Positions 41,133 through 54,588 of a stretch of DNA of 64,000 bases are shown here, in pieces. This stretch comes from Podospora comata. Taxonomy: Eukaryota; Ascomycota; Sordariomycetes; Sordariales; Podosporaceae. The DNA is taken from assembly GCA_017354895.1 (NCBI GenBank), contig CP071493.1:1426001-1490000 (forward strand), in the 5' to 3' direction. The translations under genes and the position numbers were made by a program. The notes under the pieces are model-generated. The model searched no databases. It worked only from the letters and a program-made list of their open reading frames with translations, and was not told the DNA's origin. Every line of letters begins with the position of its first letter. Positions within the stretch are counted from its first letter, which is position 1.

Positions 41133-42057
41133 GATCTGGCTGGCGTTTACCACCGACAAAACAACTCAACGGGCAGCTGCTCTCATTGAGGATAGCACGA
41201 CGGAAATTTCACTTACTCAACGATAGCAGCATCGATTATCGTATACGGCGTTATCATGGAGTTCGGGCCAGACAGGCTCATACAGACAGCCTTCTGGGAT
41301 AGGGATCATGTTGTGGTTAATGGATTGGGTTGATATTGGAACTTGCATTTTCTTCTTGTGAGGAGAGACAAAACTGGTGCCGAGACTGATGGAAGGAACA
41401 ACAGCACTGTCCTTACAGCTAGGTTGTCCGATATACCTTGCTGTTGAAAGATTACATGTACATACGTACCCTCGTCGCGAGTGTGACAGTCTTGCCTTAT
41501 TCACTCCTTGGGGTTGTTGGTAGACTGTAAGACTATTCTTTCTAAATCGATACAGCGGAGGATATTTTTGACTTCTGAAACTCATTCTCTCTAATCATGA
41601 GTAATATGTTCTCAATCTCAACAATGCGACACACGACAGTCTTCCAGTCCCAGTTAGAGAGGTGGTCGTTGGTGCTGCCCCGCATTCGTTAGCATTTACT
41701 GTAGCATCCCAACCCCTGTCCCCGGCCCCTCTTGGCACCGCTCCGCTGGCGTCAAGTGGATCCGGCCTGCAAATCGCGTCCCCACTTTTTGTTTCTTCCC
41801 AGGTGCTTGCCTGACAAACAGAAATTGCTGGCGGTCCAACTTTCTCTTTGGGAGCGCGTCACGACAACGTCCAATCTTTTGGAGGACGAGACAACAACGA
41901 CCTCTGACAACATCCTTCGTTCCATTGAGTCGGTCGCTTGCTTCCATCACGTATTTATATTTCAGTTTCTTCATTACCGCCAGCCCGGCCAATCCTACCG
42001 TCTATCGCCTCTTGGTTATTACATCTCGAGAGATTCGATCACCAAACAGCAGCAGCC
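41133..42057. other. Intergenic region and leader of the PWI gene
   Basis: About 925 nt between two plus-strand genes. No recognisable ORF or RNA gene. The part after 41900 is probably 5' UTR of the PWI-domain gene. Confidence 0.6.
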
Positions 42058-43858
42058 ATGGCGACAGGCGTCGATGCAAAGCTCCTCAAGAGCACAAAAT
42101 TCCCACCGGAATTCAACCAAAAGGTCGACATGACCAAGGTCAACCTCCAGGTTATGAAAAAGTTTGTTTTTTTCTTTCGCGCTCTGTCTGTATCTCTTGT
42201 CGGAACCTCGGTCTAACAAGTTGAAATCAGATGGATTGCAGGTCGCATAACCGAAATCCTTGCCAACGAAGACGATGTTGTCATTGAACTCGTGTTCAAC
42301 CTTATCGAATCCAGCCGCCACCCCGATATCAAAGCTCTACAGATTCAGCTCACTGGCTTTCTCGACAAGGACACGCCCGGGTTTTGCAAGGAGATGTGGG
42401 GGCTGCTGCTGAGTGCGCAGGATTCTCCCCAGGGCGTGCCGAAGGAGTTGCTGGAGGCCAAGAAGCTGGAGCTCTTGCAGGAAAAGAGGGAGCAGGAGGA
42501 GGCGAGGCAGAAGAGAGAGGATAGTGAGAATCAGAGGAGGGATAGCTTTCAGAGGGGGTTTGGTGGGAGGGGTGATAGAGCTGAGAGAGGGAGAGGTGCT
42601 GGGGGGCCGAGGGGAGGGGGTAGACTTGGAGGTGATTCTTGGAGAGGTCCAGGTGGGAGGGACGACAACAGAGATCGGCCTTTTGGGAGGGGCAGAGGAG
42701 GTGATGAGAGACGGTCGAGGTCGCCGCCAAGATACCGTGACCGTGGGGGAAGAGGAGGACCGAGGGGTGGCTTGAGGGATTCATATGTCCCAGGCGGACG
42801 GGGTAGTTCACCGCTGCGTCGTGGCGGAAGGGGGATGGGAGATAGGCGGGATGATAGGCGAAGAAGGTCCAGGTCGCGCTCACGGTCGCCTTCTGTGCGC
42901 TCGGCTTCGTCCCGGTCTCGGTCTAGATCTCGACCTCTCTCTCGCAGCCCTAGTGTGGATGGGAAGAGACGGTCCTATTCGCGATCGGCTAGTCCCCCTC
43001 GTCGACGCCGTCGTTCTCGCTCACCACTTCCCTACAGGGATACAGTCAAAAGACGCCGCTCCCCTGCCCAGGATGCCGACCGCCGTAGCCGGTCCCGATC
43101 AGCAGCATCCGACCGCGGCTCACCTTCACCAAAGCGTCGCCGTTATTCTCCATCTAGCAGCCGGAGCAGAAGCAGAAGCAGAAGCAGAAGCAGAAGCAGA
43201 AGCAGGAGCAGGAGCAGGAGCCGCACCCGCAGCCGCTCTCGCAGTCTAACACGTAGTCCATCCAGGACCCGAAATCGGCGGTACAGTCGGTCTTCTTCCT
43301 ATTCTTCCGGATCCTCTCGCTACTCCCGATCTCTTAGTCGAAGCCGAAGCCGAAGCCCTCCCCCCAGGCGGTCAAGAGGTGGAAGCAGGAGTGTCTCCCC
43401 CGACATCAAGCGACATCGGAGTAGGAGCCGCTCTCGCAGTACGGGCCGTAGCATTAGTCCTGCTAGCTCCTACGGACGACGCCGATCCCGTTCCCGCTCT
43501 CCACGTCGTCGATCTCGTGATAGAAAACGTAGCCGCAGTGGTTCAAGGGATAGAAGAGGAGGACGAAGCAGGGCCTCTTCTGCATCTTCACAACTTTCCA
43601 AGCGGGACAGATCGGCTGATGGTTCAGGAGCTGAAGACAGACCCCCCAAAGCCCACCATGACGATGCGGCGGTGTCGAGCCAAGATCAGGTATGTTCCCT
43701 GAAGTTTCCAAGTATTTGCAAGATATGATGGCTAACTATTGTTTATGCTGCAGGAGTCCAAAATCGCCACTGAGCAGCGGGAGAAGGAGCTCAAGGAGAA
43801 GATCAAGCAGATGAGATCCTCAAGAAGTAGTGACGTGGTTGAGGCTAACGGTGCTTGA
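42058..43858 (+). CDS. PWI-domain SR-like splicing coactivator (SRRM1/SRm160-like)
   Basis: Nuclear pre-mRNA splicing and 3'-end coactivator. Three exons: 42058-42161, 42231-43689 and 43754-43858; introns at 42162-42230 and 43690-43753. The product is 555 residues. The PWI domain spans about residues 15-115: KFPPEFNQKVDMTKVNLQVM, KKWIAGRITEILANEDDVV and IELVFNLIESSRHPDIKALQ. A Glu/Arg-rich helix follows, then RGG-like and long RS-repeat tracts (residues about 270-500), and a short Lys/Glu helix coded by the last exon. RS dipeptides use mixed codons, but a stretch at 43158-43225 is a near-perfect AGCAGA tandem. SRm160 is the closest known architecture. Confidence 0.92.
43158..43225 (+). repeat. 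Coding hexanucleotide tandem (AGCAGA/AGCAGG)n in the RS domain
   Basis: A run of Ser-Arg codon pairs with nearly identical bases, suggesting replication-slippage expansion of the RS domain. It sits in the middle of the PWI-protein ORF and stays in frame. Confidence 0.8.
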
Positions 43859-44568
43859 AGCTGTTTATCACTTATTCATTCGTTCATTGAACCACATCAA
43901 AGAAAAAAAAGAAAGAAAAAAAAGGAAAAAAAAACAGGAAGGACATTAGCATGGCTTTGGGAGACTCGCGTTTCGAGGCGTTGAGGTTTGGAACGCGGCT
44001 CTGTGAGGACTACAAACCCCCAAAATATTGTCTTGGCTTGTTTCTCTGAGCATATTTTTAGCAGCCTCTGTGTGGATCGCGTAGTAAAATGATAGCTGTG
44101 GTAATATAGTGGCAAGGACGTGTACTTGAAATTTGTGTTGGGTTGTGCCGCATTGGGAGGGTGATGAAGTTCTGAGTGGCTCCTTCCCAGGATATAGGTA
44201 CCTACCTGGTTTGTGGTGGGAAGTCACTGCCTGGATCATCACAGCTTGGGCGTTGGTGTGGTCTGATGAGAGATAATTGAAGTCGCGACTGCCTCCTATG
44301 TATCTTCCTGTGACGTGCAGAGTGGGTGGGAGGCACCTTCCCCCACTCGAAATTACAAGTTCAAGCAGGAGGCAGAGCTTCCAAGTTGAAAGAAGGAAAG
44401 AAGATGGGAGTTGCATGCTCTGAGATAAAAGACCAGCTCCAGGATTGGTTGAGAAGCAACCCAATTCAATCCAAGTATCATCACTTGCTACCCGGCTTTT
44501 ATAACTTCAGCATTATTTCTGCTACAGTCCATTCTTGCTTGTCTTGACATCCTTTCGGTTTACACGAT
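43859..44568. other. Intergenic region with a TATA-like element before the small Trp-rich ORF
   Basis: The 3' flank of the PWI gene (A-rich at 43900-43935) followed by the 5' flank of the next ORF. CTTTTATAAC at 44496-44505 lies about 65-70 nt upstream of ATG 44569 and could be its TATA element. Confidence 0.5.
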
Positions 44569-44964
44569 ATGGACTTTATGGCCTTCTGGAGGACCGTCTG
44601 GGACAGAGTGGACATCATCGTGGACATCATCAATATCGACTTTTGGCATCCAATTCGGCCTGCAGTACTCCGTATCAAGGCCGATTTGTTTGTTTTCCAA
44701 AAGTTCATCGCTCGCCGGTCCTGGCAGGTTATCAGGTGGTCCTGGAGAAGGGCCTGGGAGTGGTTCTGGGAAGTCGCGGAGGCGATCTTGACGGCTTGGT
44801 CGTACGTGTTTCTTAGTTCGGCTATCGGTGTTGCCTTTTTCAGCTGTGTTATCTGTTGGATGGTATTTGGTTTTGATTTGCGGAGAGTCGTGGATTCAGT
44901 GTTGCCCCGAGCACGGCTGCTCCCCCCGCCGTCCTACACACCGTTACTCATGCCCGCACTATAA
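44569..44964 (+). CDS. Small Trp-rich membrane-associated hypothetical protein
   Basis: A 131-codon ORF, MDFMAFWRTVWDRVDIIVD, with no family that I recognise. Tryptophan is unusually frequent (FW, WRWSWRRAWEWFWEV) in amphipathic helices rich in Arg and Glu. These are followed by one hydrophobic segment (YVFLSSAIGVAFFSCVICWM) and a short basic Pro-rich tail. The pattern suggests a membrane-surface helix plus one transmembrane helix. A TATA-like element lies about 65 nt upstream, and the composition differs from shadow ORFs, but there is no conservation evidence. It could be spurious. Confidence 0.45.
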   Translation: MDFMAFWRTVWDRVDIIVDIINIDFWHPIRPAVLRIKADLFVFQKFIARRSWQVIRWSWRRAWEWFWEVAEAILTAWSYVFLSSAIGVAFFSCVICWMVFGFDLRRVVDSVLPRARLLPPPSYTPLLMPAL

Positions 44965-45228
44965 TTCGACCACGCACTGCAACCACTAAGGGCTTCATCC
45001 CGGTCCACTGAAGACCCAACAAGGTAAGAGGCCCGAGACTCGGTACCGCGACATGTTCAGGCCCGAGTTCTTGACTGACGCATTTTTAGACCAGGAAGGA
45101 AACAATCACTTTGCACGCGCACCACACCCCACGTTTACGCACCCACTCACTTTACACCAATTCAACGCGCTTTTTCTGCATCTCTCGACGCGTCTTTCGT
45201 CATCATACCACCTGCTTAACAACCAGTC

Positions 45229-46173
45229 ATGGCAACGGAGAATACAACATCTTCGAATGGAGGAGGGGGAGGCGGAGCTGCTGCACCAAAACCTGTGGTG
45301 AATAACGCGACCGTGGGGGGGCATCAGAACACACCTGTTAAGAACGAGTCGTCTGCCTCAAATGGAGGAGGGCAGCAGTCGCAACAGTCACAGCAAGCGC
45401 AGCAGCAGCAGCAGCAACAACAACAACAACAGCAACAACAACAACAACAGCAGCAGCAGCAGCAGCAGCAGCAGGCGGCGGCTGCAGCGGCGGCTGGAAT
45501 CCCCTATTACGAGAAACAACGAGCGCAGCTTAAGGAGTTGTTGGCGAAGAGGAGGGCGCTGGATAAGAGACTTGTGGGTTTGACCCTTTCTTTCTGGAGT
45601 GACTGTGGGCAGGGAGCTAACGGGGCTTGATGTAAACAGGCCGCTCAAGAAGAACACATTTTCCAAAAGGAGACAGAGTACCTCGAATCAACGCCGCACG
45701 GAAACATCATCATTGGGTTCGACAACTATGCCAAGGGAGGAGGCGGCGCTGGGCAGGGACCAGGCGCTCCTTCGTCTTCTGCTGCGAGGAGAAAGGGCGG
45801 TGGTGGAGGTGGTGGTGGGATGCAAGGGGGGGTGTTGAATGATGCCAACAGGGTCTTTTCTCGTAGTTCGATTTCGTACAATCTGGCGGCACAGGCTCAG
45901 TTGGCTCAACAGCAGGCTGCCGAGGGTGTCACACCGGGTAGTACGCCAGGGCCTACGCCGATCAGTGGGAGTTTTGCTGGAGGAGACAGTTCAAAGGTTG
46001 GGACACCTACTAGTGCTGGGGGTGGGAATGGGGGGGGGAGTAAGGCGGGGAAGAAGGGGAGCAGTAAAAGGCCAGTAGGAAGAGGGGCGGTGGGTGATGG
46101 GGACGGAGATAGTGAGACTGATTCCCGTGATGCTAAGAAAATTAGGACTGGCTTTGGGGCGGGGAGGAAGTGA
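45229..46173 (+). CDS. eaf6: Chromatin modification protein Eaf6 (NuA4 subunit)
   Basis: Small subunit of the NuA4 (and NuA3-type) histone acetyltransferases in the nucleus. Two exons: 45229-45573 and 45640-46173, with an intron at 45574-45639. The product is 292 residues. The Eaf6 core is split by the intron: YYEKQRAQLKELLAKRRAL and DKRL, then AAQEEHIFQKETEYLESTP and HGNIIIGFDNYAKG. It forms the family's short coiled coil and GNIIxGFDNY signature. Before the core lies a long polyglutamine tract followed by polyalanine; after it come Gly/Ser-rich segments and a basic C-terminus. Typical Eaf6 proteins are about 110-190 residues, so this one is lengthened by low-complexity sequence. Confidence 0.92.
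45402..45475 (+). repeat. CAG/CAA tract coding polyglutamine in Eaf6
   Basis: About 24 consecutive glutamine codons with mixed CAG and CAA, preceded by interrupted QS repeats and followed by a GCG-rich alanine run. The codon mixture suggests an older tract than a pure CAG expansion. Confidence 0.9.
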
Positions 46174-47188
46174 GATCACTTGAAGAAGGTGGTGATGAGC
46201 AGGGACGGTGTTGTACCAACATGGAAGTTGTGATTTTATGGTAGGATGGATGGGAGCGAATGGCATGATACCAATGGCGTTTCTTTTTTTTTCCTTTTTA
46301 TCTGGGCATGAGGCATGACCTCAAGATGCATATGGCGTTTAGACTGGCGGTGTTGACGGCATTCTTGTACGAGTAGTTTTATGGCAGTTGTCTGAACAAA
46401 ACAGGATTGCATCTTGTCTGGAGGATCAAGTTTGTGTCGGACAGACTTTTCACGGGGATTAAAGGTTGCTTTGCATATGCTGGACGGGAGGTTTCCTATC
46501 CAGCACCGGGAATAAGGGCTGGAATGTTGCAATGGGGCCCGGAAGGCTCGGATGTCGAGGTTGGGCAGATGGCGAGATGTTTTGTCTCCTGCCGGATCTG
46601 GAAGTCCTGATGCTTACACCACTGGCATGTCGTGCCATGGTCCTTCCAACCATAGGCGGTGATTAGCGCCTTTGTGGGCTGAATCTTGGACGTGAACGGG
46701 TTGCTGCTACGGGGGGATGGGGGAATGGATTTAAAGAGTGAGAAGTGCTTCTCCCGATGACATTATTCTCATCACTCTTGAGACTTTCTTTTCATTTATT
46801 TGCCAGATTTTTTACGTCAGAGATGGGGGAAGCTCAAGACCCAAGGTGGGACGGATACGACGATGACGATGGGAGTGGTGGTGAAGAAGCTCTAGCAGCA
46901 GCCGCAGGTCTTAGCTGTTTCTCAATGCGGGGTTGTTCAGGGGAGGGGAAGCACCTTGATGGTTGTGGTGGTGCTGGTGCTGCCCCTCACTTGGACGGCA
47001 CCAACAGCACCACCGCCATTGTTGTCTCTGAGCTCAAACAATTGTTCCCCCGCAGCAGACGGCGATTATTATTATTCCCAGGAGTAGAAACGACCTTTTT
47101 CTTTGTCTGTTTTACCACCCTCTTTTTCTTGGCATTCATCATCAACCCAGCTATTGCCAGCCCGGTTTGGAGGGATTCAGCCGGCAAC
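46174..47188. other. Intergenic region; possible 5' extension of the S9 peptidase gene
   Basis: No independent gene. From 46745 the sequence is open in the frame of the S9 peptidase and would add a segment with a strong hydrophobic helix (FFFVCFTTLFFLAFII) ending PAIAS, plus Asp/Gly-rich sequence. Whether this is leader, a signal-anchor or an unspliced exon is unresolved. Confidence 0.5.
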
Positions 47189-49437
47189 ATGACCATCATG
47201 GCGACAAAGTTCACGCCCGAGGTGATGCTCTCTGCCCCGCGGCGGTCGGCTGCTGTGCCGAACGGTAACGGGACGCTGGCGCTGTATACCGTGTCGACGT
47301 ACTCGTTTGGGGAGCATAAGCGCAGGTCGGAGGTTAGGGTGTTGACGATTGCGAATGGGCAGTCGAGTGTTGTTGTGGAGGGGAGTGGTGCTTCGGAGCC
47401 GAATTGGGTTGGGGAGGAGGAGTTTGTTTGGGTTGAGGGGGTTGGGGAGAAGGGGGAGATGGAGATCAAATGGGGGGATGTGAGGGGGAATAAGGGGGTT
47501 GTGAAGAGGTTTGAGGGGGGGGTTGGGAATGTGAAGGTGAGGGAGGTGGAGAGGGGGAGGAGGTGGGTTTTGGGTTTTACGGTGGTGGTTACGCCTGCGG
47601 GGAAGATATATAACCCTGTGACGGAGGAGAAGGGGTTGTCGAGTGGGAGGGTGTATGATGGGTTGTTTGTGAGGCATTGGGATGCGTGGAGTTCGGAAAA
47701 TAAGAACTCGATTAGGTATGGGTTTTTGAGGAGGAAGGAAGAGGGAGGGTTTGAGATTGAGGGGTTGGTGGATGCGCTTTATGGGACGGGGTTGAGCTCG
47801 CCGGTGCCACCGTTTGGGGGGACGGGTGACTTTGATGTTGGGCCGAAGGGGTTGGTGTTTGTGGCGAAGGATCCAAAGCTGGATCCGGCGATGTATACAA
47901 AGACTGATTTGTATTATCTGTCGCTGAAGGAGTTGGCGCAGGAGAAGCCGAAGCTGAGGTTGGTTGAGACGCCGGGGTTGGAAGGGTATTCACAGAGCCC
48001 GGTGTTTTCGAATGATGGAAACAAGATTGCGTTTACGCGGATGAGAAGCAAGCAGTATGAGAGCGATAAGACCCGTCTGCTTTTGGTCAAAGATCTCGAC
48101 GAGTTGAAGGCGGAAGAGTTCTATGCCACTGAGGACGGCGAAGGTGGCTGGGACGCCCGTCCAGATGCCATCCTCTGGTCTGCCGACGACAAGACACTCT
48201 ACGTCACAGCCGAACACAGAGCTCGCAACCTCATCTTTCAGCTTCCCTCTATCCCATGCGAAGCTGGCAAGAAGCTACCCTCTGTCATTCCGACAACCGA
48301 CGGCTCTGTCAGCGATGTGCGCCTCCTCAGCACCACCGTCTCGGCCCACTCTCCCGTGGCCGGCAGGTTATTCGTAACTTCCACTTCTTTGGTGGACAAC
48401 TCCTGCTACAGCATTGTCAATCCCTCTCAAAGCACGTTCCACATAGTTTCCTCCAACTCCAAGCAAGGGAAATCCTTCGGTCTCTCTCGGCTAAGCGTTG
48501 ACGACATCACTTTCAAAGGTGCTGGCGACTATGATGTCCATGCATTGGTCATGAGACCGTCCAACTTCGACCCCAAGAAGAAGTACCCCCTCTGCTTCTT
48601 GATCCACGGCGGCCCGCAAGGCGCCTGGGCTGACTCTTGGTCGACCCGCTGGAACCCAGCTGTTTTTGCCGAGCAAGGCTACGTCGTTGTCAGTCCCAAC
48701 CCCACAGGCTCAACGGGATACGGCATGGCGCTACAAAACGGAATCAAGGGAGACTGGGGCGGTAAGCCATACAACGACCTAGTCAACGCCTTCGAGTACA
48801 TCCAAGACAATCTGGAATACGTGGACACCGACAGAGCGGTGGCACTGGGTGCCAGCTACGGCGGCTACATGATCAACTGGATCCAAGGCCACCCCCTCGG
48901 CCGCAAGTTCAAGGCGCTCGTCTGCCACGATGGAGTGTTCTCCACCTCAAACCAGTGGTCAACTGAGGAGCTGTTTTTCCCCATCCACGACTTTGAGGGG
49001 ACCATCTACGAGAACAAGGACGGGTACCAGAAGTGGGATCCGGCGAACCATTTGAACGAGTGGGCCACGCCTGAGTTGATCATCCACAGCGAGCTGGACT
49101 ACCGTCTTCCTGTTACGGAGGGGCTGGCGGCGTTCAATGTCTTGCAGGCGAAGAAGGTGCCGAGTAGGTTGTTGGTGTTTCCTGATGAGAATCACGTAAG
49201 TTTTACTCTTTCACACATTCTGATAAACGGGGGCTAACATGGAAGTAGTGGGTGCTCAAACCTGAGAACTCGCTTGTTTGGCACAAAACTGTACTGGGTT
49301 GGATTAACAAGTATTCTGGGATTGAAGATGACGCTGGGGCGCAGGTCCAGGCTGACCAAGCCAATGTGACCAAGCGGGAGACTGAGCGGTTGGACAAGGA
49401 AACCTTTGCGAACTTGGTGAGCAAGTTGGCGTTGTGA
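47189..49437 (+). CDS. S9 prolyl-oligopeptidase family protein, dipeptidyl-peptidase V-like
   Basis: Serine peptidase of family S9C resembling fungal dipeptidyl peptidase V. Two exons: 47189-49195 and 49249-49437, with an intron at 49196-49248. Starting at [20 protein letters not shown] the product is 731 residues, matching cytosolic homologues that begin with this block. The N-terminal beta-propeller half is followed by the hydrolase domain ([20 protein letters not shown]). The catalytic triad is visible: S556 in GASYGGYM, D637 in SELDYRLPV and H669 in PDENHW. The intron falls exactly after the catalytic His codon. An upstream in-frame stretch could add a hydrophobic anchor, so the secreted form seen in some fungi is not excluded. 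Confidence 0.9.
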
Positions 49438-51165
<1,728 letters not shown>

Positions 51166-53151
51166 CTAAGCCGAAACAGACACGGCAGCAGTCGTAGCCA
51201 CAGCATGCCCGGGCTCGTTACCTTGATGTTGCTCACGAGCCATCTCACCACCTGCTTCCCTCTCGGCCCAGTCACCCCAGAGACCACGCTTGCCGCGCAC
51301 CCGGATTGGGCCGCCAAGGGATCCCTCGGGTTGCTCGACCTTGATGGCATCCTTGGTGGCAAGGACAAGGCACTCAAAGAACATCTTGGTGGCATCAGCC
51401 TTGCTTGTCCTTCCTTCTGGCAGGAGTTCCTGGAAGACAACGGCATTCTTCTTGCGGACTTCAGCATTAGTTTCGGCCTCAGCACCGAAGAGGTCGCGCA
51501 GGATATGGACAGCATGCTTGGTGCCAATCGATACGGGCCCGCTGTCAGCGGGGTGAACGATGGGAACGCTGGTCTCATCAAAGTTGGGCATCGGGCTAGA
51601 GGCCTCGTGGCGCCTCTCCCCCTCTTCGTCGTGCTGCAGCACAGCAGTCTCATCAGCGGGAATATCGAGAACTGTGCCATCGGCTGCGATGGACTGGTTG
51701 CCAATAACGGTCCCGTCCATGTTGAAAACGCTCTCGTCGGCGGGAAGTTCAAGACGGGGAGACTTGGACCTGTTTTGCTCTTCGTCCGTCTCCATGTCGG
51801 CAACGCCGCTATCGCGCTTCCGCTTGAGCTCATTTGGCCGAATCGAGCCAAGGGACAAGAGACCCTTCAGCTCAGGAGCCCACCCATCACTGCGGCCCTC
51901 AAACAAAATGTTCTGAATAAAGCCACCATTTTTGTGGAGGTCCTCAAGACCAGTGATGTACGGGTCGTGAGTGAGGAAGGACTGTGGCTTCAAGATGTTG
52001 TCGCGCTTCGCCTGCTGTTCCCTGATCTGTTGAGTAGACAGAACAGTTTGCTCATCAGGTTGGAGTAGCTTTCTCTTCTTCTGGCGCTGAGGGGCGTTGG
52101 CAATGGTGGCGGTGGGCTCGTCACTAGGCTCGTACAGATCGGTAGTCATGTGGCGGCTGTACTCCATCTCAACCTCCTTGGCAAACTCCTCATCAATGTC
52201 GGACAGCGGGGACTCCGAGATGCGGGCGCGGCTCATATCGGGGCCAGCAGCTGCGGGCATCGCAGACGCATCACCAACATTGAGCGTGACATCGTCTGGC
52301 ATGGCGATATCGCCCTCATCATCCATGATGTGAACGCCATCGCCAAAGTCAAGTCCTTCCAGGGAGACGGCACGCTCGTTTCTGTCCTTGCCCAGGTCGA
52401 AGTCCATCTCGCTGAGCATGTCGTCCTCAACAGACCGGACGGGAGGCGCATCTCTGCCCATTTCCACGCTCCGGTCCAGCCTTGATCCTTCAACAATATC
52501 CTCACCAAAATCCAGTTTCAGACCGAGATCGTCATCGAAATTACCGAGTCCCATTTCCTCGTCCTCATCCTGATATGTATTTTGAAGGAACTGGCTGTTG
52601 TTGAAATCCTCTTGCAAATATGTATCTCGGTTCAGCGCACGAGCCTTACGGGCCATAGAGGGCGTGGCAGTGATCGCTTCCAGTTGTGACAGGAGGAAAT
52701 CCGAGCTTGGTGGTGGGAGCAAATCGAGGTTGTCGTACATTGTGATTTTATCAGGCAACATTAGAGCTTCCTTGTTCTGAATGTGCAAGTTTGTGGGAAT
52801 ATCATGATTGCCAGTCGAACGGAAAGCCTGCGCATGTTAGAAATCATATTGTCTCGCGCAGCTGGGGTCAAAGAGCTGAACGCTTACCATTTTGATCTTG
52901 ACAAGAGCTTCATTGCAGTCGTCGAGCAGGTAGCGGGCCTTGCGGCTGTAGATGCGAACGACACCTAGCAGGAGCTGGCCGGAGAGACGGAGAGCTAAGG
53001 GGGCATCGTTGGGAGCGATAATGGCGTCGACACTGTCCTGGAGATTGTGCTGCAAAATCTGGACTTTCGACACCTTGCGCTCCTGGTTGGCAGATAGCCA
53101 TGCCTTGGCCAAGGGGCCGGTGGCGCTGAGAAGCGTGCCCGACCAGAACAT
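51166..53151 (-). CDS. rad21: Cohesin kleisin subunit Rad21/Scc1
   Basis: Mitotic kleisin that closes the cohesin ring and is cut by separase. Two exons: 53151-52888 and 52827-51166, with an intron at 52887-52828. The product is 641 residues. The N-terminal Rad21/Rec8 domain is clear: MFWSGTLLSATGPLAKAWLS, then GVVRIYSRKARYLLDDCNEA and LVKIKMAFRSTGNHDIP. The middle is acidic and disordered (SDIDEEFAKEVEMEYSRH). The C-terminal winged-helix domain (AVVFQELLPEGRTSKADATK) binds Smc1. After it comes an unusually extended tail (GKRGLWGDWAEREAGGEMAR). I did not assign separase sites with confidence. The gene is divergent from pmr1. Confidence 0.94.
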
Positions 53152-54588
53152 GGCGGCGACGGGAGTGCCGGGAGCAAGTGAGGTGGTTTACCGAGTGCAA
53201 GTGAATAATATACAGCTATGACTGGTTGTCGATCTCGAGCTTCGACGGCGGAGGGGTGCGCGGGGCAGACGGGTGTGGTTGCTGGAGATGACGATGGTGG
53301 GTTGTTGGGTTGTCGGGGTGGCGGAGGAGGGTAAACAAGAAAGCGCGTGTTGCGTTGTTTGGTGAACGGGCGCGTGGTCGAAGCGCCGTCTTCGGCTTTG
53401 GTGCCGACAGTTGCGCAAAATACCAAAAAATGGCGATGATGTTGAGATAATTGTACCAGACAATGCAATGCGCGTCGGTCGGAGAAGTCGCGATCGGGTC
53501 TGGGTGCGATGCGCTGAATGGAACAAAGGCGAGTTGGTGAAGAAAGAGGGAGGGGACGTGGTTCGAGGGCCGGGTGAGTGTGGGAATTGCTTGCCGTTTG
53601 AAAATCGAGTTGCTGCGAAATTTGAGAGGCTGGGGACAGCTGCACCAGCCACAATCAATTAACCAGCCAACAGCGCGCCGAGCTGAGTCACGTGGCTTGG
53701 TGTTGCCTGTTGGACATCAGCCTTGGCGGATTACATCACCAGGCGATAGCCATCTTCGTCGCAAGTTGATGCGGCTTTCCTAACTTGCACATCATGGGTT
53801 TCGCAATTGCGGTCGAATATCCATATCCCTCTCGCTGCCTCCCAAGCAATCGACTTTCGACTCTCACATGATACATGATCAACTACTCGCCGGTTCTTTC
53901 AAGGAAACTGGGACCAGACCTTCTTCAACACAAGAAGAGCATAATTATCAGTTATCCCGGAATACCCTTCGTACTACCCATTTCTAGCTCCAAGACCCTT
54001 TGGTGTTTCAGTCGGTATTCAACTTTTCATCCTCTACGATGTGAGAAATGATGGCCGAAAGGTTGTCGCATTGAATTTCTGACCAATGGCAGCCTGCGTT
54101 TTATCTGCCACCCCTTTCAGCCTCATGACATCCCTGAAAAGTTGCCAAGGCCTTTTGGGAGTGGCCTGTGTGCCCCTGGAAGTCCGGCTGGTCGGTCCAG
54201 ATGCAGACACGTTCCACAATGGTGGATGGCACCGCGACCTGGTCCAAGTTTCCACTTTGTATCCAACCAGACCACTGCCGTCCAACTCAAAAAGTTTCCC
54301 TCCCAGTGGATTCAAACCCAATTCCGCACGGAGTCTACGGATGTGTGTGATGCCTCTCCCGTGATGCACTATTCTTGTTCAAACTTTTAGCTCCCCTGCT
54401 TTCATCCCGCCATCTGTCTGTCAGCCCAGCTCTATTGACCAACATTCGCCCCCTTCCTCACCCCATCGCAGCAGCCGTTGATGTCTTTCGGTCTGGATCT
54501 CAGCTTTCGCTAGGGCCCGTTGCGCCCAGGCCAGGCATTTGGCATATCTACACGTCCTCCTGATCCTGAACACACCGCCAGAATCGAA
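53152..54588. other. Divergent intergenic region, rad21 / pmr1
   Basis: About 1.4 kb serving as 5' flank of both genes. Minus-strand ORFs at 52995-53658 overlap the rad21 leader and are out of frame with it. I saw no clear MluI cell-cycle box pair. Confidence 0.55.
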
